A stretch of DNA of 64,000 nucleotides from Branchiostoma floridae (Eukaryota > Chordata > Leptocardii > Amphioxiformes > Branchiostomatidae): contig NC_049979.1 of the NCBI RefSeq assembly GCF_000003815.2, positions 19,711,201 through 19,775,200 of the forward strand, written 5' to 3'. The stretch's first letter is position 1. Each line of letters begins with the position of its first letter. Shown piece after piece: positions 24,470 through 37,300 of this stretch. Made by a program: the position numbers and the translations under genes. The notes under the pieces are model-generated. The model did not search any database. It saw only the letters and a list, made by a program, of their open reading frames with translations, and was not told where the DNA came from.

Positions 24470-27400
24470 TTACTTCTCGTACAGATGGGGCTTGGACAGC
24501 GTGGTGTCCACAGGCTGCGACGGCCTCATCTCTCTCAGGAACAGTGTGACTACGGTGAAGGTGGCGGCGTTCACAGGGAAAGCCCGGATCAGCGTTGAGT
24601 TCAGCCCTCTCGTGTAAACCGTCCAGCCTTCTGCCTGGTAGCTGCGAACAAAGCAGTCTAGCGTTCCCTTGTACATGCTCTTGCCCCCCACACCGTCTGC
24701 CTGGACACGAGACTTGATGACATCGATTGGATACGTGGATATCCACGAGGCAATCCCGCTCATTCCTCCCGCGAACATGAGCGCAAGCATCCCGATGTGT
24801 TCGTTGGGGTCCTTCGGAGATAGCAATTGGCAGATCATGTCATATGTAGCAAAGTATACCCCAAAAGCAGGGGTTTCCCTCCACAGGGTAAGGGTCATTC
24901 CTCTACAACAGCCTCTCAGCCCCTCCTTCCTGTAGATCTTCAACAGACAGTCCAGAGAATTCTTCACATCCTTTTCTTTCCTCGTCTTGGCTTTCTGCCC
25001 CATGCCCATGAGCTGCATGCGGGTCTTGGCCAGCTCCATGGGCGAGCACACCAGTGTCTGGACGGCTCCCGCCGCACTGCCCGCCAGAAAACTGTTCAGT
25101 ACGCTTCCCTCCCCGATCACACGCATCACGTTTCCCTGGACTCCAAACACAATGGCATTGATGAAGGTCAGACCTATGAGAGGCGAGGTCATGCCCTTGT
25201 ACAAGCCGAATGCCTGCAAATCATGATAAACAAAAATTAGCTTTTTCATATCTTAGTACATGTGAGTATAAGATCAGAATTCAAGGTAATACTTATCTAT
25301 CTAAAACATGATTTCTCCATTGTTTTTGTGACATACCGGTAACACTTCTATCATGTCAAGACTCACCGACTCCTTTCTGATAATCTCAGCAAAGCAGTGG
25401 AAGGTGCCTCTGTAGAGGCGATGGTTGGCCGGCTGTGTCTGTAGACGAACCTGGGAAAACAGGGAACACGTCGGATTGTCAGTACAAGCAATCGAAACAA
25501 GGTCTAACTCTAACTTAGTCTAAGTAAATACACAGCTGCTGTATGTGTGCAGGAGATGTAATACAGCTTTACCCTTTAAGATACACAACAAACTCCCCTA
25601 GCTTTACTTGGACAAACTGCAGCTAGATCTTTGTGACATGTAATGTTTTGGTTGTCAAAATAATAGGACCACGATACTTTTGGCATCATTTTCCTTCAAT
25701 TCAAATAAAAACTTGATTCATTCAAAGCATCAACATGATGCATCAATCCAAAGAAATAAAAAGGCTAAGGAAATAAAAGGCATGAAGGAATACTGTAAAT
25801 GTATTTAAGGTTGCTGGGATTCAGTTTTGCGGTAGCGGGAAAAAGGACTTTTCGCGGTGGTTCTAATTTCGCGGTAGCACCATGCACTGTAGCCTCTTAC
25901 TGCCATTGAAAAATGTTCGCGGTGCTTTTAAGTTAGTGGTGAAGTGGCCACTGCGAAAACCGCAAACATCAAACCACCACGAAAGTTTCTGCATTTACAG
26001 TACACTGTACAGTACAGATTTGTGGGCAGTGGACAATTCATTGTCCTCAACATAGTTAATCTTATTTAATCATTCAACAAGTAGAACTGAACATGAAAGC
26101 TATGTGATCTTGGACATCCTTGAAGTGTCTAGTAATGTGTCTGTTCCTCTGTATAAACCTGTCACAGACTTCAGTAGAACCAAGATTTGCACATCTATTC
26201 ACATGTAGGACATACATGATGTACATGTGGTAGACAAGGTCACTTCAACTATGTCGGTGTCAGACCTTAGACAAGATTGGATGACAGGAACACCAAATAT
26301 AGCCAATAGAATGTCAATACGACCCAATTGGGGGCATGGCGACACTTCTGTATCCTTGTGACTTCTGTGTTAGCTCTTCAAAATGGCCCTTGGTTCACTT
26401 ACAATACCGGACAGTCAGAAAGCTGTCAGACTTGATCTATGGATGGAAATCTAAATTGATTCTGTTGCAATTTGCAAAGTGGAAAATTCAAAATGTAGAA
26501 TCTAAACAATACCAAAATAATGGTTGTACTAACTGACACCTGAAAGGGCCTTCAAATACATGTAGATGAATATGATATCAACCATACAAGTAGTGCACCA
26601 TACATTTTTATTGGGCATAATGTGTTAAACATTGCAGTATTATAATACTGTAAAATAACACACTGTAGTACAATATGCTTTTCATAGTCTAACACCATAG
26701 AGGTGAATTTACATGTATATTATTAACTTGCTAAATTTACACATAAAACAAAAAATATGAAAACTACCCTGGGTACAATCAAATAAAAAAAATTAATGAG
26801 GAATGAAAGACAGGCTCCATGATGATATAGATGACTATACACTACTGTGAATTGAAATGCTCTAAGAAGAAAATATAGATATTAATATGTTGTTTCTCTC
26901 TTAACTGGAGGAAATATCAACTGTAAATGCATTTGAGTTCCCAGGGATTTAATTTCGCGGCAGCGGGAAAAAGGAATTTTCGCGGTGGATTTAAGTTCGC
27001 GGTAACACCATAGACTGTAGTCTAATACCATAATAGAAAAATGTTCGCGGTGGTTTTAAGTTCGTGGTGAAGTGGTTACCGTGAAAACCGCGAACATTAA
27101 TCCACCACAAATATTTCTACATTCACAGTACTAGATCCACGATTGAAAACCACAAAACCCTTCCAGTTCCATACTCATGTCAGGTCCTGCATATTGTCCC
27201 CACCACAAAAAGTCATTTCCGATGATGAATTATGAAAGACCTCAATCATACAAGATCGCTGCACCCCGAAATCCACAGGAAAGATCAATAAGGCATTTTC
27301 TCCGGATGACTTGTTGTAATGGACATGGATTTCTCTCTCCCACCATCATATTTTCTCACCTTCTTTGACCCCACACATTTGTCACATGCAGGGAATGTCA

Positions 27401-30400
27401 GGCTAATATAAGAAGTGTGTTTTAGACCTTACCGGAGGAAAGTTTGTTTTGGTAGACAATCTCTTTTATCCTAATCTTTTTAATAACATACAGCGATTTT
27501 TCTATAAATATCAATAAAAGTATATATCTTAATTACAAACTAATTTGACATGAAAAGCAATTGGAATCATTTTGCCTAAACTAAAGACAAATTCTTGAAT
27601 TTTGACATTGTCCCTTATATGGAGGACACACTCAGTGACCTCATATCTTTGCACTATACCTAAAACATTGCGACCTACATTTTTTGGCAATCGAGATGGT
27701 AATATTTATCATGTTGGAATCAAGTCTTTTGATATCATATAGGACAATTTATTGAATGTGGTACAACTGTACTATGTGAAAGAAAACTGCCAATAAAACA
27801 GAAGAGTAACCACTTAAGGTTTATGACTTATCAACAATAAAATCGTGATCTTCGTTTTGAATATGATGATCTTAATCAGAATAGAAATACAGTTCTGTTT
27901 TTTCAGGAACATAATATTATTATCCCCTACTGACATGATGTATTTCTACCGGGATATTATTTGTTGTTAGATACAAATATATCACAAAAGCTAACAGACA
28001 TGTTGATGTCAAAGGTCACTAATGTCTTGTGACTGTCAGCCATGGCTTGGGCTGGTGTGTTGACTGATGAATCCACACAAGCAGCATGCCCGTCACGGGA
28101 CTTCAGTGGGTATAACGTTACAGTCAAATGGTATGCCAGGATTGCACACAGTACAGCGAGAAAGTGCGAACTTTATGCAAGAAGTATATCAATCATGATT
28201 GGGAGTTGTAAGTCATCATCCTAAATGACACAGTGTAAGTGTAGGTTTTGCCTTGGTGTTGATGGAAAATTTGATCCCGGCACTAATAACCTGTAATCTT
28301 CCCTCTGCGAAGCCATAGCAACCATTTCAAACCATGGAAATGCCAGTCTGATGTGGAGACAAGAGATTAGGGTGAACACCATGCTGATGATTCTGATCTT
28401 TCTGAATGTTTCTACGGCAGCTCGCTCCAAACATTAGCGACAGTCGTATTGAGGTCACTTGAGTGGCGCCGAAAGGCAGCTCGCTCCAGACCAGATTAGC
28501 CCCGCCTATTGTAAAATGTAAGCTCCTCGCAATTCAGCCCCTGGCTGCGAAGAGAGACTAGTCAGCCCACCCAATAACAATTACAATATGTACTAATAGT
28601 ACCATAAAGTTTTTATCATGATCTCCAACTCCAAGGCTAGTCAGTAGGTAGTAAAATAAGGATGCAAACACCATCATGGCATGGTATCACAGTGGAAACT
28701 ACGTACAATGTATGTCTACGCATTTGATATGTGCAATTGGTTAACTGAAGTGTTGACACCAATGTTGTCTGTCAGTTGATTTTCTCTCTTGTTTTGAAAT
28801 ACATTTCATTCCAATATCTCTGCAACTATAGAGCAAAGTAAATCAATACGGACAATGCTGGGATACCACAGCTGTTTTCAAGCAGACAACAGACGGTTTG
28901 TGAACATGCCCTAGGCTCTAACTAGCTGGCAGCTGATGCAAGTTTTACTGTAAATTCATTTATTTTTGAGCAGACATACTTTTGTGTTGAAAGTGAAAAT
29001 GAGTTTTCAAAACAATTCTACAGTACAGTAGATGCTGTAGTAATATAGTGGAAATGTACATTCACAGTGTCAGGAATTTGGGAAAATAAATTCATCACAA
29101 ACATTTAAAGATTTACAGTACATGTCTTAAGCATTTGTGCATGAGAACCCAACCATATCTATTAGTTTTCTTTCAGTGGAGTACCTACAAAAATCTGTGG
29201 AGACAAAAAATGTGGGGGTGCTCCCACCCACAATGTGTTGTGCTGTCAGAGGGAATAATTCATCATTATTACTTTTCAATAACATCTCACCTGGCACCTA
29301 CCACTAGTAATCACAGTGTTATGACAGTATTGGGGCCAGATTGTTACTTTGGCCTTGGACATATCGATCACGTCCCGGCAGTTCTACTGCGACAATCCAC
29401 GGGTTGCATATATGCATGACAATCAGTACCTGGTTATACTACTATCCCTGCTTACACCCAAATTGATCATCTGTTATCCCTCGTGGGAATTTTGGAGATC
29501 ACGTTTACCTATTGTGCCAAGATTAATGAGTCTTTGTAGTGGCATACGGTCCCAAATCATTCAGGATATAGTGGATATTCATGATATGTTCATATAATAC
29601 AGGGGAATGATTGTATTATGACAGGCAAGTTCATGACGTGACACGTTATCACTGTGTGCGTACATTATAGGATCTCTCAAGGTACTGCCATAATTGCAAT
29701 AGAACAAGGCCTATTTTCCTGCTATAAGAATATGAGGCTCTGTTGGGGTTGCTAAAACTAAACATTGTATCTTAGACCACAATACCACCTTTGCATGAGG
29801 AATATGTCATGATCTACACAAGGCAATGACAGATGGCAGACTTCACCCCTTCACATAAAAAATACCAGACACTTCAAAAACAATACGTCACTCTCTCCAT
29901 TGGGACTGGAGCAAGATTATCAACTAACGAGAATAGTATTACCCAGGCTATACTTAATGTGCCTAATTAGAAGAACCCACTGGTACACTGGCATCTGTGT
30001 GTGTGTCTTATTATCAGCTATTGACTACTGATTACAGATATACACACCCATCACTGTCACTGTGTTACAAATGGTGGGAGTATTTGAGATATTGGGGTCT
30101 TAGGAAAGCCCCTGTTTTTCAAGGGAACCCAACATGTGCAAACATTAGGCCTAGGATATATAGGAAAAAATGTTGTGTTTCCTGTTTCCCAACCTTCCCT
30201 AGACTGTTTTGAGAGGGCAGTGGAGTCACAGTTTCCAGTCACAAAAATTTAAAGATTAAAAAAAATTAGAAGAAAAAAGATAATGCCTACCTACCGACCC
30301 TATTTTTCTATGAACTGAAACAGGAAACATCATTTTTTTCCCTAGGCCTTATGTATATGTCAGTCTAGGATTGCAATCTGGCAGAATGTACCGATTCTCC

Positions 30401-31307
30401 TGGTAGACATCCGGGTTGTAGTCTATGTAGAACAGTCTCCCATTTATAAATCCTATATTGCATGAACTGAAGTGACATGAAATTGAATCCTAAAGAAAGT
30501 GACACGAATAGAAGCTGAATGTAACTTTAGATTTACAGACAGTTTCTGATCAGGATCTCTAATGGTAGAACAGTGATTCTGCCAGATTGCAGTCTCTACT
30601 CTGACATATATATCACCTGTGAAGTGAAAGTTGATTGTACATGAAGACGGCAATTTACATGTAAGAGAGGGAAGTTGATGACTGGTGACGTGTGGAATTA
30701 CAATTTGCTATTCCACATTGATGGAATAGCAAATCTCAAGTTTATTTTCAATTTCCTGTATCTGGTATATATACACATATATATATAGAGAGAAATGGCA
30801 TGTGACAATACTTACTTTTACAGTATCAAAGGGATGTCCCACCAGTACACCAGCAGCACCTGTGTACAAAGAAAGGGAGATGATTTACATGTATCAAAGG
30901 CTAGTTCTTTTGATCTCAAGAAAGTATTGATAAAACATTTACATAGTTGTATCTCAAATTTTGTGAGCTGTGTTGCTACATGTAACATACACTACAGTCT
31001 ACAACATTATTACATGCCAAATTGTCATACTATACATGTTTGTACTTTAATTTTCTATACATATTCTAACCAGTAAAAACTGACATCAGTGTCACTGATG
31101 AAGGATAGTGGATTCTATCCGAAACGTCTGACCGTTTCAAAACCATATCCAGTTGCTTGAGTAACTACTTTTTGGCATAACCAGTAAAAAGTTGTACTTA
31201 TCAAATACAATGAAATGTCACCACTTGATACAAAATTAATTCTTCATGAGTAAACTATACGCATAATTAGCTATGTTCAGTCGAAAGTGACTTTGAAAGC
31301 TGCATGA

Positions 31308-31361
<54 letters not shown>

Positions 31362-34300
31362 GTATGTATGCATGTATGTATGTATGTATGTATATATATG
31401 TATGTTTCTTCTGTAACCCTCCATTCCAAATACTGTATTTTCTCATTTTCTCCATTTGATAACTTGACCAGGGCTCTCTGTGACATTTGCCATCCTTGGA
31501 CATAATTTTGCTGCTCGGTTCGGACAAAAAAGTTCGACCATTTCGTCCCCATTGATTGAGTAAAATTTGACACTAGTATTAGTAAAGCTGTGAAGGGCAA
31601 GTCATCCACCATGTAAAAGTTGGCACAGACAGGCTATTATTTACACGGTTGACTTTCACACTTACTGCAAGGGCTAACATGTTAACATGGTAAGTCTGGT
31701 CAAACTATGAAGGATAGGGGGGAGGGGGCATAGTTGCAAAAAAATGGGATAAAAAGTTTAATCACGGGTATGGAGAATAACAAGATTTAAGTTAGTCATT
31801 TATAACTATTGCAATTTTCTAGCTTATCTGGGCATATGATCTATTCTCCTTAGTGGTTGGTCCTGTAAACTTTTGATCCTGACAAGTGGCTTTAGAGGGG
31901 TGAGTGTGAAAATCTTATTATAAACATGGCTTTAGAGAGGCAGGATGAAAATCCTATTAGAACCTGTGCTGTCATCAACTAGGACCCATTACTAGCAAGA
32001 GACTTACAGCTAACGAGACTTACAGCTAACAGAGTGGTAAAAACATCAAATATCCTTAGGGAAAATGTCAGCACATGTAGCAAAGACCAAGGATCATCTA
32101 CCATCATTATCTTCCCATCTGTCTCAGATGATTCAATCATTAGACATATCATCATTATGGTAAATTGTTATAAAAACAGAGAGATCATCTACCAAAAGAT
32201 CATTTGCAATATGTACATGTCCATTCAATTGTAGATTTTTCAGGGCTTGTTGTTCAGGGTTACTAATGGTTTGTCTTCAAAGAAGAGTTAAAGCAGTTGT
32301 ACTATAGACAAATGCTGCTTTCCAAATCCTAACCACAAGATGAATGGATAGATAAGGTTGACTTGGCAGCTTCCTATGTTGATCTATCGACATGTACGTG
32401 TACATTAGATTTCCGGCCAAGACAGGGAAAGAAAAATGCAAATCTCTCCTCCACAAAGAAAGCATCTACTATAGGACCACACAAGGGTTACTGTACACAG
32501 AACTACTTTATATATTCATGTTTGACATGTTTTCCAACCTTCTTTCAGAACGTTAAATGCATATGTAACAGTCTTTACTTCAAGCAACAGTAGAAGTAAC
32601 ACTGCATTAAGAGCCAGTGAATTTTCGGAACACAAGTGCAAACTCTATTCTGCAACTGATATACTGTATACCTTCAAATTAAAATAAAACAACATCAACA
32701 ATAACCAAACAAGAAAATATGTTGATGAAGGTTAGACATAGGGGTAATAAGATATGCCAAAAAGAAGTTACTCAAGCAACTCAATATGATAATTATGAGT
32801 GTCATTGACAAAAGATAGTGGATGCTATCTGAAACATCTGACCGTTTCCAGAATCATATCGTTGCGTGAGTAACTCACTCACACTCACTCACTCACTCAG
32901 TAACTGCTTTTTGGCATCAGCAAGAATATCATCAACGTTGTATCCTAGTTTCCTACTATGAAGAAACAGATGTATATTGTATGTAGTTATACATTCGTTA
33001 GGGAAGTATCACAGCCTGCTGGAGTGGAATACAGATAAGACTTGTTTACTCATGATTAATGCCTGGGTGTCACATCCCAACAGGCTCACATGTGCTGGCA
33101 TCCCATTGGGAACACATTAGAATCCCATCACATGTGCAAATGTTTGTTCAGCAGGGCTAATTCATGATAAGGAGAGGTGTTGGGCTGTGTAGAATGAAGG
33201 CAGGGAATAAAAGGGGTATGACAATGAGATATACCTGGCATTTTGGATAAACTGTATCATGCATTAAATGTTGATAAGGGTTGTGACTTTGAGTGGAAAT
33301 GTTTCAAGGGTAGGAAAATGGAAAACAGTGTCAACACATGGGATTCAGATTGGTTTATAATAACAATTAGTAGAGACAGGAATATAAGTACATTTTAATG
33401 AAGTAATTCATCTCTACTTATTTCTTCTGGAGTTGAACAAATATCAGTAATACAAAAGGTAGAAAAACATGATAAGTGATTGAAAGATTTGTCATAGGTG
33501 TTAGCCAGAAACCATGAAACCAAGAGAACTGATTGACAGGCTACCAGTTATTTGTTCTCAATTATCACTTCACACCCCAACATCATAAATCATTCAGTTG
33601 ACCTGCACTCATGCTGCAGTGAGAAAGATCAAATTGTACATGGAAGAATATATTTAGAGACATCACAAGGCCAATCTTTGTTTCACTATGGTATGAATGA
33701 AAACACCAGCCAAAACTGACAGTTCTTTCAAAATCATTTGCAATTCTGATATGGCTTGGAAACATGCAATGACCTCACCTGTCAGAAAACCAGAGGAAAA
33801 CGTTATGATTTTTCACCCTATTAAACATCTGCTTGAATGTAATGTTCTTGCCAGCTTTCTTCATTCGGCTTGTGAGCCTATCATGAAAGACTCTGTAGGC
33901 AATCCATCTGACAGCATGGCTTTCCCCCATGTCTAACTACATTCTCAAAGCAGAGGTTCGGCTCCAAGTTTGGCTGTCTGATACCCTGGGAGCCAGACAG
34001 GACCGGGTAGCTAGCGAGTTTTGTTCGGGGACCCAAGGCAGTCAGCCCGCAGGGGGAGTTTAAGCCTGAAGGACTTATCGCTACCCTAGATAAACTGTCC
34101 TAGCTGCCCGATCACGGCTGGCTCCCAGGGTAGCTGTCTGACAGAAAACAGCAAAAAATAGAAAACCTGACAAAACACAAAAAAAAATATGCAATAAAAA
34201 AAAAACAACATCTGTAGCCAAACTTCTGCTTGGCGAGAGGTCGAAATAGATTATCCCTAACATACAGCCCAAACCATTCCTGCTGACATGGAAAATTTGT

Positions 34301-37300
34301 TCCATTACACGCTAAAGGTAACCAGCAGTGGGCGATGATAACACACGCCAGGACATGCATGTTAACGCCACTATCCTGTAACACTCTCCCCATAAAGCAA
34401 TAAACGCTGGTACATTTCAGTAGTTATGGTCAATCTAAAGCCCATCGATGACTGTCAGAAACTCTGGTACACACTGGATCTCTGTTGTCAGACCTGCAAG
34501 GTCATTGGCAAACTATTCACCCCATTTGGGACAGTTTCTATCATTGATACGGCCCTAACAGAAGTTTACTACAGACAAACCAAATCTGCCTCTGCAGGCA
34601 TCCAGTATGGTGTACCAGGGGTGTACTGTATATCATCATGTGAAAACATTTTGAGATACCCTCTTCTGCAGAAGGAGGAAATTGAGTTTGTCCTACAAGT
34701 AATACTAAACCAGGATTTTTAAATAAGAGAGGACTGAAAAGGGCTATGCCAATCTGTCCAACTGGTTCTGGAATACAGTACATTCATTCATAAACTGATA
34801 AAGAAAGTTTAAGGACTTTGACTATTTTATTAAATAGTAGTTTGTTCTTGCCGACACAGTACAGCTACATGTAAGAATGAAAATATATCTGATTATGTTC
34901 AATTCATTGCCCCATTCTCTATACTGAAATTACACTTGTCTTCTGAATTAAACATACACGTCAATTACAACTAGTACTTGCTGTAGCAAAACAAATCACT
35001 TGCTGCCAATAAAGGTCTTCACTCCCACATGGTTCTGTGTTCACACCCTACTGTTCTGTTTACACAACCTTCACATTCTGAAGTATGTAAACACACCTTT
35101 GGAAGTTATAAGTCATAATCATGTTTATGTTATTCACACTTTGTGCTCCCACCGTCACCCTGTGATTCAACTTAAGTTATTGTGACAAACAGGCGGAAAG
35201 CGTGGCTCTCTAAAATATTTTGCATCTGTGAATAAAAAAGAATAGCTTTCTTCAGTTTTTACATAAACATGATTCCTGTTCAAACTATGGTAAGCTGTTT
35301 TTGTATGTGCGCAGTTGTCGGCTTATCGCAAGTAACCTTAGACTTTGATACCATGTAAGAGGGACAACACCTATGCACACGCTTTAGTTTCTATCAACGC
35401 AGCGATTCAGGAAATGAATTCCTCTTTTCTCAGTAGCAAACTGAAAACAATGTTTCAACTGCAAGCAATTGTCTTGGTAACATGACTGTGATAACCTTTA
35501 ATGATGACAGAAGACAAAAAAACTAATATATTGCACCTGACACAAACAATGTTACAGACGTTCAGAGAGTAAAATAAACACTTCAAGCAAGGCTTATGTT
35601 AAGATAACATGTTGAAGTGTTGGTGTAATAATCATTACAACAGTGAACGAGCCTGAAAGGGTACTACAGTACTCTGTACAGCTTCACTGATCAATACCAG
35701 AGGATTGGTTGCTTGCAAATTGTTTAGCATATTCTCTACATAAAGCAAACGACATTTGGGAAAGACGTTTTTCTTGAATACCCATATCTGCATATTGACC
35801 ATTGTCGTCCTACTTTTTCTTTTACAGTAAGACAGTAACTGATACTGTGCAAAGTCTTCAGGTTAACAACATTTCTTGGCTATTTGCCAAAACATGTGAC
35901 ACACCCCCAACACACCCATAAATCCTGCACTGTGATTGGTCCTTCCTATTACCACAAAGGGTATGTGTTGTTTTCCCTTTGGCCACAATTACCGGTACCC
36001 AACAATCTTTAACTGACGCCCACATACGCCTTCTGGTACAAAGTTTGCAATGTTGTTTGAAAGTGCGTAATGGGATAAAAATGTTGGGTCAAAGTTTGAA
36101 CAGAAAAGAGCTGTGTCAACATCAGATAAACGTCAGTATAGACAGGAAGCCTGCAGAATTAGTAACTTCTCATGTTTTCCTTCACCTACAAGGAAGGAAA
36201 TGACTTTTCACTCTGTGTAAATCTGTGTTCATAATCTCTAGTCCAGAACTGAGCCAAAATGTCAAACCTTCCTTAGGCTAGGGTCACAATTGGCCCGGTG
36301 CCCGTCGGGGATGTAGCCCCGGCCGGGCTCTGAAGTCGGGCGGACACCGGCTGTTTACCGGCTGTCGTGGTCACAATCAAACGTCACAATCAAACGTTGC
36401 CTTCCCGCAGTGTTCCGGCGGGCACCCCGTCATTTTTCTTTAAAAAATTTCCACCTTCCTAGGTTCGTCTCCGGCAGACACCCGTCAGATGTTCTGACGG
36501 TGTCCTGTAGTCACCCCTGCGGGGTCCGACAGGGTAACGTTTGTCTCTCACAGCCCGGTGGGGCAGTTGTAGGGTCCCTGCCGCATGCCCTGCGAACAAC
36601 GGCAGGGAACCAGGCAGGCTCCTGGTGGGCACTCTTTAAGGGGTATAAAAACAAGCATTGCCTGCATTCACTTAAGGTAGTACATCATTGAACTTGGAGT
36701 ACTGGTGCGGTACGTCGGGGTCCGTTCACTGCGGCACGGTTTTTTTCGCCAACTTTTCCTCGCACTCGCACTGACGTGCGGCACTGTTACGTTTCTAAAC
36801 TAAACTAAATAAACATGTTATTGGAATTTTTAATGTCGGCGGATGACTTGCCAAACTGTTGAGGCCTATATTTTTATATTTGTAAAAAGAAAAAAAATGG
36901 CTTATGGGTCCGAATGACTGCAAGTTTGGCGTTCCGTCGGCCAATTGCAGAGGAAACGTCCTTCTTCAGCCAAACATCTTTCTTCAGCTTGTTTCTATAG
37001 TCTGGGGTTGTAATATCGTAAAAAACATAGAAGCTTTCTATGAAGGAGGCTATCTGTTCGTCCTGCTTCTCAGTGATGCAGCCTATTATGTGGTCTGTTG
37101 CGTGGTGTGTTGTCCTATCCCCCTCTGTTCAGCCCTTGTCTGCAGAAGTTTCTGTTGCTGAATTCTTCCGCCTGCCTAGTGGGCTAAGGGCTGTTTCCCC
37201 TGGTCTTCTCCTTTCCCTTGGTATAGCGCTATGCACTTAACTCCACTGTAATACGAGAACTGTGTGATACGTGTAACTTCACGGCTTTTGTCCTTTCACG

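Larger units (their letters stand above)
25451..30815 (-). other. slc25a29 intron 2
   Basis: A 5.4 kb phase-0 intron. It holds three copies of one MITE family (25791, 26919, 28946). No additional exon was found. Confidence 0.75.

Noticed and set aside
31236-31612. Frames rich in Thr-Tyr-Ile-His repeats
   Set aside because: Translation of the AT/ATGT microsatellite.
34426-34722. 98-codon open frame inside slc25a29 intron 1
   Set aside because: No splice sites or family motif, sits in transposon-rich intron, and length is within chance for this amount of DNA.
36410-36691. 93-codon frame in the 36275-37640 element
   Set aside because: GC-driven frame with no transposase motif or start context.
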